Positions 1-11,891 of a stretch of DNA of 64,000 nt are shown one piece after another. Below the pieces are notes generated by a model. That model saw only the letters and a program-made list of their open reading frames with translations, did not search any database and had not been told where the DNA came from. This stretch comes from Hydractinia symbiolongicarpus. Taxonomy: Eukaryota > Cnidaria > Hydrozoa > Anthoathecata > Hydractiniidae. The DNA lies in contig NC_079889.1 in the NCBI RefSeq assembly GCF_029227915.1, positions 9,982,001 through 10,046,000 of the forward strand. The letters run 5' to 3'. The stretch's first letter is position 1; every line of letters begins with the position of its first letter. Position numbers and translations under genes: made by a program.

Positions 1-1740
1 TCAATATATCAAGATATTTAATATCAATTGATTTTTTTATAAGACATTCCCAAAATACGACATGATTTAACTTTGCAAGGCCCTCAAGCCGGTGTGTAAT
101 ACAAGGTGGGTATAAGGTCTGACATAAAGTAAAAACCTGTGCTTTTATTTATAATGGACTTGTGAAAACATTATAGACACGGTGCAACACTGTAGGCAAT
201 GACCAACCTACCTATACTAAATTCTCAGCCTAGGGAGCCCTAATTTGCGTGGAATTGGAACCTAAAGAATTAACTGCTGCGTTAGTTTAAACCTTAACAT
301 ATTTTTATTAAAGCAGATAGCTATATGTTTATGATGTTTTCAACAAAAAACATGTCTTCATAAAAGCATGCATTGTAGGTCATTCTTGTCAGCATATCGT
401 ACATATTTTCCGCATTGTTATTTCGTGCATTCATGCTCACTTGTTAGTATGATGGAATGTAATTTATTTGAACGGGTGTTATTACTACGATCATATGTGC
501 GATTATAATGAGGTTTTCTATTTATCAACACCTTGTTTCTAAAAAAATACGGAAATTCACAGGTTATAACGTCCTTTATATATTGCTTTTCAACTGTATA
601 CAGCATAACATTTTTCTAGCGCATAAGTAATATACGGGTATTGGTATTATTATAGTGCATCGAAACTTTAAGCGACATCATAATGTTTTACCAAGCCTTT
701 AACGGCAAGTTGACTGACTGTTTAGTTGCAGGTAAATCGTTCACATATGTTGGTTAAACTTAAGGACAGATATTCTGCACACCCAGTGGGGCGCGTGCAG
801 GTGTAATGTCTTCCGGACTTCGAGCGTTGAGCGCTTCAATTATGTTGCGCAACAAGGAAGACCGCTGTAGTATTAGTGTATGTTACCTTGTAACATAAAA
901 TTAACGAAGCGTAACTTTAACGTAGTTATGAAGTTATGAAATTTATCGCTATTTTTCATATTATTTTAAAACTAAAGGCACTAATTAAACGACTACGACG
1001 AAGTTACTATTTTTGAGACCTAAAACTGTCGTAAGGCTTACGGGCGTCGTAAAAAGAAAAAAAATATTCATATAGTTGAACTAAAATTATGCAGAAAAGT
1101 GTTTTAGATTAGAAGTATTAGCAGTAGTAATCTCTATTTAACGTAGTTATTTTTCAAAACTAAAGTGCCATAACCACAATTTTAATATTGGGGGGGGGGT
1201 GGGGACTTAAAGAAAATTACATATGAATTTCGCCTTATATAGCGGCCATTTTGAAAGTTTACACCTCTAGATTGGCGGAAAATGTCCTTTCAGACGTCAA
1301 CGATCTGATGGTTCAATGTTAAAAAAACTGGAAAAAAAAGTGCATTGTTTAATTGCATCCATATTTAGATAAAAACTTCCATCAGAAACCAAAAGATAAA
1401 GAAACATATTTACATTACACGACTACAAGAAACATATTTACATTACACGACTACAATAATATAAAAAATGAATAGTACCCTAGAAATTTTAAGAGTAATG
1501 GCACTTTTTAGAAAATTTACACCGCATTTGCACTTTTTAAAATGTGCTGGCATCCACTTGAAACATTCAGTGGTTTTGATCATGAGTAGAACATCTGTTT
1601 TACGTTTTTCATTTCTCTCTGTCTCTCTATTTCTCTGACTCTCTTTCTCTCTTTTCTTTCTTTCTTTCCTTCTTTCTTACTAAACTCCAACCATGATACA
1701 TAAAATATTAACATAAACCGAGTAGTTAAAATAAAATTAA
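1..1740. other. AT-rich stretch without a recognisable gene
   Basis: I see no coding exon. A G-run lies near 1192-1200 and a CT-rich low-complexity tract at about 1610-1675. Positions 888-960 resemble a segment that recurs inside the tandem array at 2076-2290, so this flank shares ancestry with that array. Confidence 0.5.
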
Positions 1741-2346
1741 ACCGAAATAAAAATACTATTGACGACAAAATAAAAATACTATTGCCGACAAAATAAAAAT
1801 ACTATTGACGACAAAATAAAAATACTATTGCCGACAAAATAAAAATACGATTACTGACAAAATAAAAATACTATTCCCAAAATAAAAATACTATTCCCAA
1901 AATAAAAATACTATTGCCGACAAAATAAAAATACTATTACTGACAAAATAAAAATACTATTACTGACAAAATAAAAATACTATTGCCGACAAAATAAAAA
2001 TACTATTACTGACAAAATAAAAATACTATTGCCGACAAAATAAAAATACTATTCCCAAAATAAAAATACTATTGCCTTGTAACATAAAATTAACGAAGCA
2101 TAACTTTAACTAGTCATCAAGTTATGAAATTTAGCGCTATTACTTAAATAGAAACCGAAATAAAAATACTATTGCCGACAAAATAAAAATACTATTCCCA
2201 AAATAAAAATACTATTGCCTTGTAACATAAAATTAACGAAGCATAACTTTAACTAGTCATCAAGTTATGAAATTTAGCGCTATTACTTAAATAGAAACCG
2301 AAATAAAAATACTATTGCCGACAAAATAAAAATACTATTCCCAAAA
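1741..2346. repeat. Tandem array of about 23-bp and 17-bp AT-rich units with a higher-order 143-bp period
   Basis: The core AAATAAAAATACTATT recurs throughout, followed alternately by GCCGAC, ACTGAC or CCC, giving units of about 23 and 17 bp. A longer segment starting CTTGTAACATAAAATT occurs at 2076 and 2219, a 143-bp period that carries the short units with it. A diverged single copy of the long segment lies near 888. Confidence 0.85.
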
Positions 2347-3230
2347 TATCTTACACGTACAGTAAACGTTGTCTATATTGTATTCTCGAAATCTCAAAAC
2401 AAGATAAGCATTTTATTTAAGTTAGTAGAACCACCTACGGATTAAAATCACGCGTGCATTAATTTGCACCTTCGCAGTAAAACATTTCATTGATTTAGCT
2501 TATAACAAATGAATATTGGGAAAAGAGGGGAATACTCTATTTTGTATTGAGTAACAAAAATAAACTGGGTGGTACAGACACAGACTCTGCTAATGATATC
2601 GGTAAAAATATCAATTCGATAAATTTTTCCACTGTAGTTTTAATTAACGTAACAGGATATCTTTGGGAAATGCACCTTTCTCTAATTTCATGCATTTTTA
2701 AACCTGTTTAAGGTACATTATGTATATTATGTCCATAAACGATAATTTTTAATAACTGTTTATAAAAGAGGACACATAATTAAACAAGCCGCTAAAACAA
2801 GTTAATTGTCTGCAGCGGAACAACAGTATTAAAGTGGTCATTATATACAAGACTTAATAATGCCTGAAACGAGATTTATATAAAGTTTGCAAATAACTGA
2901 AGTAGAAGGAAATTTATTTTCAACTTCAACTCTTCTTTTCTTCCAGGTTCCTTTATAATGAGGTTTGCTGTTTACGTCATTACTAGATTTGAGTGTCATA
3001 CGACTCTCCGTTATTCTCTTGTCAAATACACGAACATGAGCAGAATTAATACTTTCATAAAAAGATTACGTAATCACATGAAAACGAGACAAGGGGAGCA
3101 AAAACTTTGTTCTCGCGTAAGAAAACAGCGATAGTGAATACCAGAAAGATTGTATAAGCTAGAAAATGGAAATCGACACTTATAAACAATACGAAACCTG
3201 TATTACGTTCTTAAAACAATATTCAATAGG
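2347..3230. other. No recognisable feature
   Basis: AT-rich sequence without an exon, repeat or RNA gene that I can support. Confidence 0.4.
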
Positions 3231-3259
3231 AAAGGCTCCGAAAAGCTCCAATGTAGCGT

Positions 3260-3560
3260 TTATCACCAAGAAAATCATGTAAATTGTCCGTTGAACCTGA
3301 AAACAATGCTAGTAATATTTCTGAAATCGATTTTGACATTGTTGTTAGTAATACTAAGGACAATAATACAGGAGCAGAAGACCTTATTAAGAAGAAGGAA
3401 GAACTTGTTACCAAACGCCAACAGTATACCAACTACGTTATGCAGGCATGCCAAGTATAGAAATATTAACTGCGTTGTTTGGTTTCATTGATCCCGGAAT
3501 TGATGGTGAAAGTATTATTTTACATAATAGTCGTAAAATCAAAGGGAATGATACAAGAGA
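3260..3560 (+). pseudogene. Possible fragment of a DDE-type transposase N-terminal region
   Basis: One frame is open for about 68 codons and ends at a stop near 3450, with an acidic then Lys/Glu-rich segment. The adjacent frame then reads YAGMPSIEILTALFGFIDPG. That pattern (Y-x-G-x-P/S, then Leu-Phe, then a Pro near the end) resembles the segment before the HTH of transposases such as the one at 27185-28207, which has YYTGLSS at the equivalent place. The two frames would need a frameshift to join and nothing downstream continues the match. This is a weak similarity call with no start codon or splice evidence. Confidence 0.25.
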
Positions 3561-3578
3561 CAGGAAGCAATTTTTTTC

Positions 3579-3627
3579 AGGGCCTGTAGCGTTTCATTGT
3601 CATATCAGAAACACTACAGGTCCTGGT
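3579..3627. repeat. Imperfect inverted repeat (hairpin)
   Basis: AGGGCCTGTAGCGTTTC is followed, after about a dozen bases, by its near-complement GAAACACTACAGGTCCTG. The two arms of about 17 bases could fold into a hairpin with two or three mismatches. It may be a terminal repeat of a small decayed element next to the transposase-like fragment. Confidence 0.5.
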
Positions 3628-3889
3628 ATGGAGGTTGCGTTGTCGTGTGAATCTTTTTTATTACTTACTACTTATTTTAACTAAACCAAAACATAGATAT
3701 TGAAACTGTTATGTTGTTGGGAACCAACAATGCCCAAAACACTTTCACAGGATAGTGTACTGACCACGGCAACTCGCATTCATGTTTTTTTTTACAGCAT
3801 TATATATCATGTTCACGACCAATATCGTAAATAAAAGGCAAAGTGTTGAAAGAACTATTAACTTTATATATTATTCTAGTTTGTATCAC

Positions 3890-4690
3890 TGAGACAAGTT
3901 TTCTGTAATAGGAAGTAGTAGGATTGTATTAGTTGACTAGTTCAGCAGAAACTGACTTTTCGTAACAGGATTGATGGTTTCAAACCAGGCGAGATTGTTA
4001 CATGTTTGACCAAAATCACTTAAGACAAGTATATACGAGATAAAATGATAAAAAAAATAGCAGGATTATATTAGTCCATTAGTGTCTACTACTGAAACTG
4101 ACTTTCCGTAATAGGATTTCCGTAATAGGATTGATGGTTTCAAACCGGGCGGGATTGTTACATGTATGACCAAAATCGTTTACGACAAGTAAATACGAGA
4201 TAAAATGATAAAAAAATAGTAGGATTGTATTAGTCGACCAGTCTGTGCTACTGAAACTGATTTTCCGTGACAGAATTGATGGTTTCAAACCGGGCGGGAT
4301 TGTTACATGTATGACCAAAATCGCGTACGACAAGTAAATACGAGATAAAATGATGAATAAAAATAGCAGGGCTGTATTAGTCCATTAGTCTGTACTACTA
4401 AATCCGATTTTTCGTGACAGAATTGATGGTTTCAAACCGGGCGGGATTGTTACATGTATGACCAAAATCGTTTACGACAAGTAAATACGAGATAAAATGA
4501 TAAAAAAAATAGTAGGATTGTATTAGTCCATTAGTCACTACTACTGAAACTGACTTTTCGACATAGGATTGACGGTTTTAAACGGGGCGGGATAACATTA
4601 TATTAGCCGACTAGTTTGTATTACAAGAATAGTTTCTTGTAGCAGGGCTCACAGTTTTGTATCAGTTGTACTAGTTTATTGTAGCAGGAT
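3890..4690. repeat. Tandem repeat of about 146 bp, 4-5 copies
   Basis: The anchor GGGCGGGATTGTTACATG or a variant recurs at about 3991, 4151, 4296, 4443 and 4589. Spacings are 160, 145, 147 and 146 bp, and the first interval is lengthened by a local duplication of TTCCGTAATAGGA. Each unit also has a GACAAGTAAATACGAGAT segment and a GTAGGATTGTATTAGTC segment. The reverse complement of the anchor also appears in the short-period array at 16171-16312. ORFs across this region are products of the repeat. Confidence 0.85.
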
Positions 4691-6305
4691 TGATAGATCG
4701 GATGCAGATGTTGCATAACCAAAATGCCTACACAAAGTACATATAAAACGTATTGATGACACAAAAGCAAAGAGTACATGGATTGTATGCCTCAAACTAA
4801 TTTCATGTAACGGATTCAATAATTTTAAATTTGGTTGCTTGTTACAAGTGACAAAATCTAAGCCCTACATACGCGACAAGAGTATTTTATTTTGAGGTTG
4901 AGAGTATTATATTCTGCTGTGAGTTTTTATTTGCAAGTTAGGAAAGACTGATATATATTTGACTTGCGTTTTTTAACATTAAACCAAAGCGAATTTGCTA
5001 TCAGAAGTCTTCTTATAGTAACAGGAGAAAGAGAGAAAGAGTTAATAGCAAATGCCACTACACCTTCCGTAGCAGACTTGGACAGTCTTCGTAAAATTAC
5101 CTCGGGTTTATAAGCAGTCTCTTAGGCGGCGGCTTGTTACCTGAGGCGGCTGCCCGCATACCACAAGGGCATGGCTAGCGATTATTAAATTAGCGTAAGT
5201 TTTGTTATCATGCAATTGTTTTTATGCGATTTTTATATTTTAACTTGTGGTGCAACTTTTTCGATTCGGTTATTTGCGGACGTGTAAGTTTTTTCACAAC
5301 AGCTCAAGCGACGGCCTAAGAGACCGCCAGTTTGCCTATGGTGTGCGCCAGACTTTTTAAATTTTCGATACTGTTAAGAATATCAACCGAAAAGAACAAG
5401 GCCAAACCAATTTACTAATATCATATACAAATACTTTTTTGCTAAAATTTTATTCGTCGAAGAAAAGGCTTCTTGACCAATGACTCTACCTATGATACTT
5501 TCAGCAACAGCAATGTCGATATTTTCAGCAACCATTACTTTAATAAATAGTTTAATAGTTCAGGTATGCATGTCGGAAAAGTAGTAGACAAGTTCAATAA
5601 AGTGTAGGTAGTAGTTTACGTGTCCCGGATCCATATCTCAATTTAACCGGGGCAATTTCGTGTAGACACATTATACACAAAATTTTCCACTATAAACAAA
5701 CAAGAGATATTTCAGTCTACATTAAAGCTAATTTTTTCTTTAAAAACGTGTGGTAAAAAGTACAATAATAATGCTATGAAGCATGCTCTAAAAACTTTAA
5801 ATTGAATTCTAACTTTTAAACGAGTTCGTAAAACACGTGCTTATACAAATTACGAAAGTAGAGGGTGTAATAACAAGAAGATTCAAGTTTGCTAAAACAG
5901 AATCATACATAGGATGTAGTAGAGAAGACCAATGCCTTTACAGCTCATAAACAAAATATAAACTTTAGAAAGCAGTGCATCAAGCGTTATATACACAAAA
6001 TGAAATTAAGCAAGAAAACACATTTTGTCTAATCAAGGTTGTATTTAAAGAAAATGTCAGCTTAGCAAAACTTAGTTTCATTAATTAAAACTAGTTGTCA
6101 AAAATTAACTCAGTATTATAATCGTCGTCAAAGTTAGGAAAGTACAGTATCGTGCGTGATAGCAGTGCTGCCTCTGGGATAACATGCAACATCAATTATA
6201 AGAACAATTAGTAAAGAAACAAAAGCAGAACATTAACATGTTTAATAATTTTAACGAAGAGTTATTTGTTTTAATGACTGACATAAGTTCATGGAACAGA
6301 TGTGT
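4691..6305. other. No recognisable feature
   Basis: AT-rich sequence. A short GC-rich patch at 5110-5165 contains repeated GAGGCGG/GGCGGC words. No exon could be supported. Confidence 0.4.
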
Positions 6306-6681
6306 TCATAGTTGTTTTCTTTCGTAGTGCAAACGAGTACGAATTTGTACAAAAGTAATTTTTTTAGTATATCTTCCCCTTCCAACGCCTTAGTGACACC
6401 TTGTTTCGTTAAAGGACCATTAGCAATAATATCCGACCACTTTTGACGTAGCAGTTGAACATCTTTATCGCAAAATAAACTTCTTCTCTTGCCCTAGTAT
6501 AACAGAAAGAAGAAAAAATAAATATTTTTAAATGATATTTCTTCAAAGAACATTCAGGGCAATACATTATACACATTGTACCTCTGATAATCTTTGGAGA
6601 GTGTACCAAAAAATAAAGCCTACTACTTACTCTAAATAAAGATTTTTGCTGTGGCACACTACTTGCTGTACTTACAGTTTC
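6306..6681 (-). CDS. Last two exons of an unidentified minus-strand gene
   Basis: The penultimate exon, 6681-6631 (51 bp), follows a TTTTTCAG acceptor and ends at a GTAAGT donor. The last exon starts at 6493 after a long pyrimidine tract ending in CTAG and keeps phase 0. It begins GKRRSLFCDKDVQLLRQKW and is basic and helical in character. After the run of seven A's (plus-strand T's at 6359-6365) the frame shifts. With one more base there, the reading continues into a basic, Arg-rich end (FTFVQIRTRLHYERK) and stops at 6306-6308. Without it, the frame runs on past the likely end. The KRR start followed by an alternating hydrophobic/basic pattern suggests a small DNA-binding or SANT-like tail, but I do not recognise the family. 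Upstream exons are uncertain; 9358-9459 and about 7339-7397 are candidates. Confidence 0.5.
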
Positions 6682-7786
6682 CTGAAAAATGTGAAAATGT
6701 CATTTAGTTAATCTCAGGTTAAAGCTAATTCTCAAGTTTATTTGCCTTCCATGTGAATAGCACAATATGCAATGTATGAGCGGTGCTAAATGCGTTTTTT
6801 ATACACCTCCCATAAGTTGTATTTACAGCTTACCAAAATATATTTTCTCAGTTACAAAATTTTCAGGATTAATCAGGAATCGCGATTAAATTCAGAAAAG
6901 GTATGATTATTTAACGTCAAATTAAGGAAACGAAACCTTAAAAAAACTAGCATCTTATAAAAAGAATCAAAAACTGCAGATTTAAACAGAAGCAGATCCG
7001 CTACTTACAGTAATTAAAAGTCGCTTAACAGGAGTATATCGCATGAAGCTACGGACTTTATACCTGGATTCAATATTACAGAAGATACATCTAGGGAGAA
7101 TTTTGTTTGGATCAAGAGATTATAAGGGAAGGATTATTTTTATGCTGGCCAATGTCAGTGTTAATATAGTTGTTACAAATTAAGAGCCATGTTAATAAAT
7201 ACTACCAATTTTAAGTTATATTTATCGATCACTTAATAATGAGATAAATTCCATTGGGAAAAGTGTTGATTGCAAGAAAAACCTCACCTTATAAAAACTA
7301 AAAATTTCACGTATAAAAGACTGGGCTTTTACTTGTGCGTGAAAAAGAATTCGTGTTGCGAACATTTGCCATTTGTCCATTGAACTACATACTATCATGT
7401 GTAACAAAAATCGCTAATCGTGCGTTTCTACCTAAAAACGCCTTGAGAATTCACGAGTGATGTTGGGATTAATTCACATCATCACTCGTAGATTTCCAAT
7501 GCCAAATTCCAGGATGGAAAACATATTTGACTATTTTTGTTAAAGAATGAGAAAGGGTTCTGAGCTTGCGGGTAAACTTGAGGAAGCTAGCCGCCTAAAA
7601 GCAAACTGAAAAAATAGTTTCAAAGTTTAAATGTTTAGCTTCTTCTTTCATCAAACTATCAAAGTCGATATCCTTTCGTGCAATATCTACTAGGAATCAT
7701 GGAAAGTTTTTCATACACTAATACAATCATTACAACAACAACACCACCAAACGTAGATTTCATAAATAAATTATTTACTAAGGAAT
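6682..7786. other. Intronic or intergenic; one weak exon candidate
   Basis: On the minus strand about 7397-7339 follows a TTTTTGTTACACATGATAG-type acceptor and is open for about 20 codons (VVQWTNGKCSQHEFFFTH) before a GTAAAA donor. This is suggestive only. Nothing else is supported here. Confidence 0.2.
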
Positions 7787-7903
7787 CACCTTTACGTCTA
7801 CATAACGTCTATAAAAGATAGGCGTAAATTCTGTAGGACAACTTTTCAAAATACTTGCTAACGGAGGCCCTGAGGGGAAGCTTATAGCTACACCATCAAT
7901 TTG
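7787..7903 (-). mobile_element. Fragment of a Penelope-like reverse transcriptase
   Basis: The minus strand reads 39 codons beginning QIDGVAISFPSGPPLAS and then PIFYRRYVD. These match the neighbouring RT blocks of Penelope-like elements: QIDGVAMGSPLGP-type, then FYRRYVDD, where the double Asp is the polymerase active site. The spacer between blocks is much shorter than usual, so an internal deletion is likely. The second active-site Asp is replaced by Val. No surrounding RT sequence was found, so this is a dead scrap, probably unrelated to the GIY-YIG fragment at 14017. Confidence 0.65.
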
Positions 7904-9357
7904 TTTTTAAACTTTGTTAAAATGCTAGCAGGCTAAATTGGTCACAAGTCCTAGGTAAATTGTTCTGGCTACGAGGTAGTGTTTTAGACACAAACGTGCG
8001 AGATCATAAAACATCATTGTTCCTCACTCAAATTTTCTGACATGCGTGACAAGCTTGTCTTTGTAAAGAGCCAAAAATATATAATAAAATATAATCTTTT
8101 TTCCAATAAGAAGAAATATGAATTACAATTAAAATGCTATGTTTTGTAAATAGAAAAACATTTATGGCATAACCTAACAATAAATTGAATGTTCTATAAT
8201 ACTTTTAATGAATTTCAAGCCATGAATTGATCAAGTCAATAACTTGTGTAAATTTATTTTCATCTTATTGCGAATGTTTGATGCATGTTTGTTGCAAATG
8301 TTCAAGAAATATCGTGGATGGAAGAACAGATAAATTTTGGCAGCTCTGAACCAGATGTTCCTATTCCATATATAGTGTTCTGACTCCCTACACTTTCGCT
8401 AGTGAATCATCTTTGCAATTAAGCCAGCACCTAAAATCGATGTAGATTATAATACGGATTATCAATTTTTAACCGATAAGTGTATGTGGTCATTATATAT
8501 TGTCATATAATACTACTACTTTGAGTTTTTAACACCTTTAAACTGTACTAAATAATAATAATAAGTTCTAATTCGTATTGCAACTACTGTTTAAACTGTG
8601 TAGCTGGTTTACTAACTAGGTAACTTAAAGACTAAAAATACTTACAATTAGATTTATCACTGTAGACGCTTTTATTTAAAACCAGCTTACTCAAAAGTTA
8701 ACGTCCTATTACTAACTAGCATCCTAGATTTTCTTTTTACTCTACTTGATATAAGTGAATTTGCACGCGAATCTGAATGCTAGTCCAACGATGAGATCAT
8801 CTTGTCGTTAGCAGATTAACTGGAGTTTGGACCAATCTTCTTTCATACACAGCACCAGAAATTTTTATTAAAAACAGATAGGTACTTGACATGATGCTGA
8901 TGCAAAAAGAGCGAATGTAACAAATCATAACTCTAATTGGGACATATCGCTTTTGCTTATGAACTACGAAACGACGGATATGACTTAGAAATCAAAGTAA
9001 AAAAACTGACGCCCAAAAACTATGAAGCAAAAATATTAGCGTGAGATGAAAAAATATTAGCGTTTTTTCACATATATTCGGAAATGCACGCAAAAAATGA
9101 TAGCTAATTATTTATTTGGAGAATGTCCTGAAGATTTATTTTTCTTTATCAAAACCTAATAGTTAAAATAAAAAGACTATTATATATTATGACTGAGAAA
9201 GAATAAAACGTATCTGCTTCTAATACTTTTCCTCGTAAGAGTTGTTCTAAATCACTGACATTCACTTCTGTTAATGTGTCATACTATTATCACTTTGATG
9301 AACTAATACAACATACTAAATGTGTAGTTTCATGTTTCTACTTATAATATAACATAC
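7904..9357. other. No supported feature
   Basis: AT-rich. A minus-strand segment near 9267-9225 is open for about 14 codons after a TTAACAG acceptor, but its phase does not fit the exon at 9358-9459, so I did not join them. Confidence 0.3.
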
Positions 9358-9459
9358 CTCTCTAAAATCACATTTCCTATTATTTCTAAGTACATACTTT
9401 TTAGCAGCTTTCTTCTTGCATGCTTCGACAAAGTCGCCACAACTAACTTCTTTAGCCAT
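9358..9459 (-). CDS. Possible first coding exon of a minus-strand gene
   Basis: From the first in-frame ATG (9459-9457) 34 codons are open to a GTATGTT donor at 9357. The peptide begins MAKEVSCGDFVEACKKKAAK and is Lys/Arg-rich with a helical pattern. The frame is closed by a stop just upstream, consistent with an initiating exon. It could be the 5' end of the gene whose last exons lie at 6681-6306, but the intervening exons were not established. No family is recognised. Confidence 0.3.
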
Positions 9460-10505
9460 CAACTGGTCTACTTTATCATAATTTTTTTTTTAGTAACGAA
9501 GCTTTTATGACGATCACTGTCGAGGGGCTATCAAAACAATAACAATAGCTAAACGAGTCTTTCTGTCAAAAAACTATCAACTTTATTTTTTCATGGATAT
9601 AATTCTTGTATCCAAGAAACAGATTTGATCTACAAGAAAAAAAGGTGTCATAGCATACATATACATGTTGTAGTGATGTGTAACGTATCTTGCAACATTC
9701 ACAAAAGCCATCATCGGCAACATCTTGAGGTCTAGGAAGAACATATTTATTACGTGAACATTAATAGAAAGGATCTTAAGAGACGTTGTTGGAGTTATGA
9801 TAAAACGAATACTTTTGCGCTTTCTTTTACAAATGTGTAGATTATTAGATGACGCTCAAAAACCTTGAAATCGTAAAAACATTTTAGGAAAATCCCCGGT
9901 TTCAGCTTGTCAAGATTCAATTTTTAAAGACCTTGATATTTAGATTTACAGTTACCAAAATATCCGTAATTTCAGAAGAACACAATCAAGTTTCTTTTTT
10001 TTCCGTAAAGTAGCTATACAGCATTCATGGATCTCTGGAGGCAAAATGTATTCAAAATTGTGGAATTAATTACTAACAAAGTTTTATCCCAAAATAACAA
10101 AAGAGGTCTTTTTTTCTTCAATAAAAATGTTATTTCAAATGTCGATAAAATATCGTAGTTATTTATAAAGAAAACAAAGAGGAATAAAAATTAGGAAAAA
10201 AAATAAGAAAATTTGAGCCTATATTCAGTCATTTTGCAAAGAAAATTGAGGCTCAGGTCAAAATACGGTTATCTTTCAAAAAACAATGTGTAATGCAGGA
10301 ATTGTAGAAAATACATCTAGGCATTTTCTACGTTGTTGATTTGTCATACCATAAAAAAAGTTTTTTGCCGCCCACTAGCTGCAAAGCACCAAGTAATACT
10401 TTTCCAGAAACAGTTAAGAAGTTGTAGCTAGCATAAAATTAAAACACACAGACTCTTACTTTAAAATAGTGACCCTAGGAATAAAAAAGAGCACCATAGA
10501 GAATA

Positions 10506-11891
10506 CTAATTTAGATGTGAACTGTTAAGATGCCTTGTATCACACGAGTCATGTCTTGTGATTTCCTTGTCGATTTCAAACAGACAACCCTTTTCAAAGT
10601 GAAGATTAGGGATCTTCGTCTTATATATTAATGGCTTGAACAAACTAAAAACATAATAAAGAAACAGGCATATTAACAATACGTTAACGGTAACAATTCA
10701 AATTTAATCATGAGATTCAGGTTGTAATAAAGCCAAATCATTATTATTTTTATTTACTGAACACGTTAAAACTACACAAGAAAGAAGAGCGCTACTTACT
10801 TTTCACGATCTCTGATAATCATGTAAGGCTGTTTTAATACTATAAAAATAATTGTGTCACAATACACGTTTATTGATGAAAGGTTATACTTCTCATTGTA
10901 AGTGTGCTCACCTTCTACCTCAATTACAGTTTTTTGCCCTTCCTACAATGAAATCATTGATAAATTGAAATAACAAGCAAAACTTTTAGTTATTAATTAA
11001 GCAATCGTACAAAAATTCAATAAACAAGAATGCTAGTTTTATATATTAACATCTCAGGAAATATGCAACATAAAAACAGCGCTTGCTACTAGTTTATTAT
11101 TAGGAAATGAAATTCAGAGATGTAATACATACCTTCAGTTTCAGAATACTTGCATGGGAGATCTTTTTTAGCTAAGAATAAAAGATAAACATCATATATA
11201 TATATGATGTTTATTTTTATATAACTTGTAGTGGAAGAAAGAACAGAAGCAGAACCTTGAACACACTAATTTTTTTGAGCCTTGATAATATGCGAGTTTA
11301 ACATGCAGTAGGCAAGAAAAAAATTGACTTTGTTTGTGCAAATATAGAAAACGTGAATTCACAATGAAGCTTCTCTTAAATCACAGCTCAAGAATACAAA
11401 CACTACATTTCTTATTTGTGATCACAAAAATCCAAACAACTGCCTTGTGTGCAAGAATATTTGACATCAATTAATAACTTGAATTGAAATTATAGAATCC
11501 TGGTGAGAATATTTGCTTCTCTGGATCTTTAAATTTTTTACTTTTTACTTTTGTACACTACAAGAAATAATGATTTCTACCTGATTCTCTATATCTTTTA
11601 AATGTAATGGCACACACAAGTTCTTCTATAAGAAAAAAATGCAGTAAATATTTGGAAGCAAAATAACAGTAAAGTTCCTTAGAGTTAATAAATTACCTGC
11701 TTTCTCAAAGACAACATGCATTTGTCACCATAATCGTATCTAAGCTCTTCATTAGTCTTTATGAGTTTTAAAGACTTTAAGCCTAGATACGGCACTTTGT
11801 CACGAACCAGTAACACTATTTTACAATTGGCACACCGGGATGGGCATGGTTCACGAATCTCGCCAAGCAGTTGGAATGTGTTGCATCAATG
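10506..11891 (-). CDS. SET-domain lysine methyltransferase, KMT5A-like (3' part)
   Basis: Six exons on the minus strand: 11891-11697, 11625-11581, 11171-11133, 10942-10912, 10839-10800 and 10644-10506. They are joined by GT/AG introns whose phases agree from 11625 to the stop at 10508-10506. The first carries the C-terminal half of a SET domain. It has an RFVNHA motif (the RFxNH block that binds S-adenosylmethionine) and EELRYDYGDK (the GEEL-x-YDYG block with the catalytic Tyr). The order DAT...RFVNH...VPYLG...EELRYDYG is closest to KMT5A/SET8-type enzymes, which monomethylate histone H4 Lys20; the substrate here is inference. Between RFVNHA and VPYLG the frame shifts by one base at 11825-11828. 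Downstream exons are only 31-45 bp and add a non-SET tail of about 90 residues. The N-terminal half of SET and the start codon were not found, so the gene is either 5' truncated or its first exons lie far upstream. Confidence 0.65.
11185..11214. repeat. Perfect 30-bp palindrome in an intron
   Basis: The half-site ATAAACATCATATAT is followed immediately by its exact reverse complement. It lies within the intron a few bases upstream, in gene sense, of the acceptor for exon 11171-11133. Confidence 0.7.

Noticed and set aside
1741-4690. CRISPR array
   Set aside because: The repeats are contiguous, without unique spacers of constant size, and the genome is eukaryotic.
9225-9267. Second exon following 9358-9459
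   Set aside because: Acceptor and open frame exist, but joining gives the wrong phase and an immediate stop.
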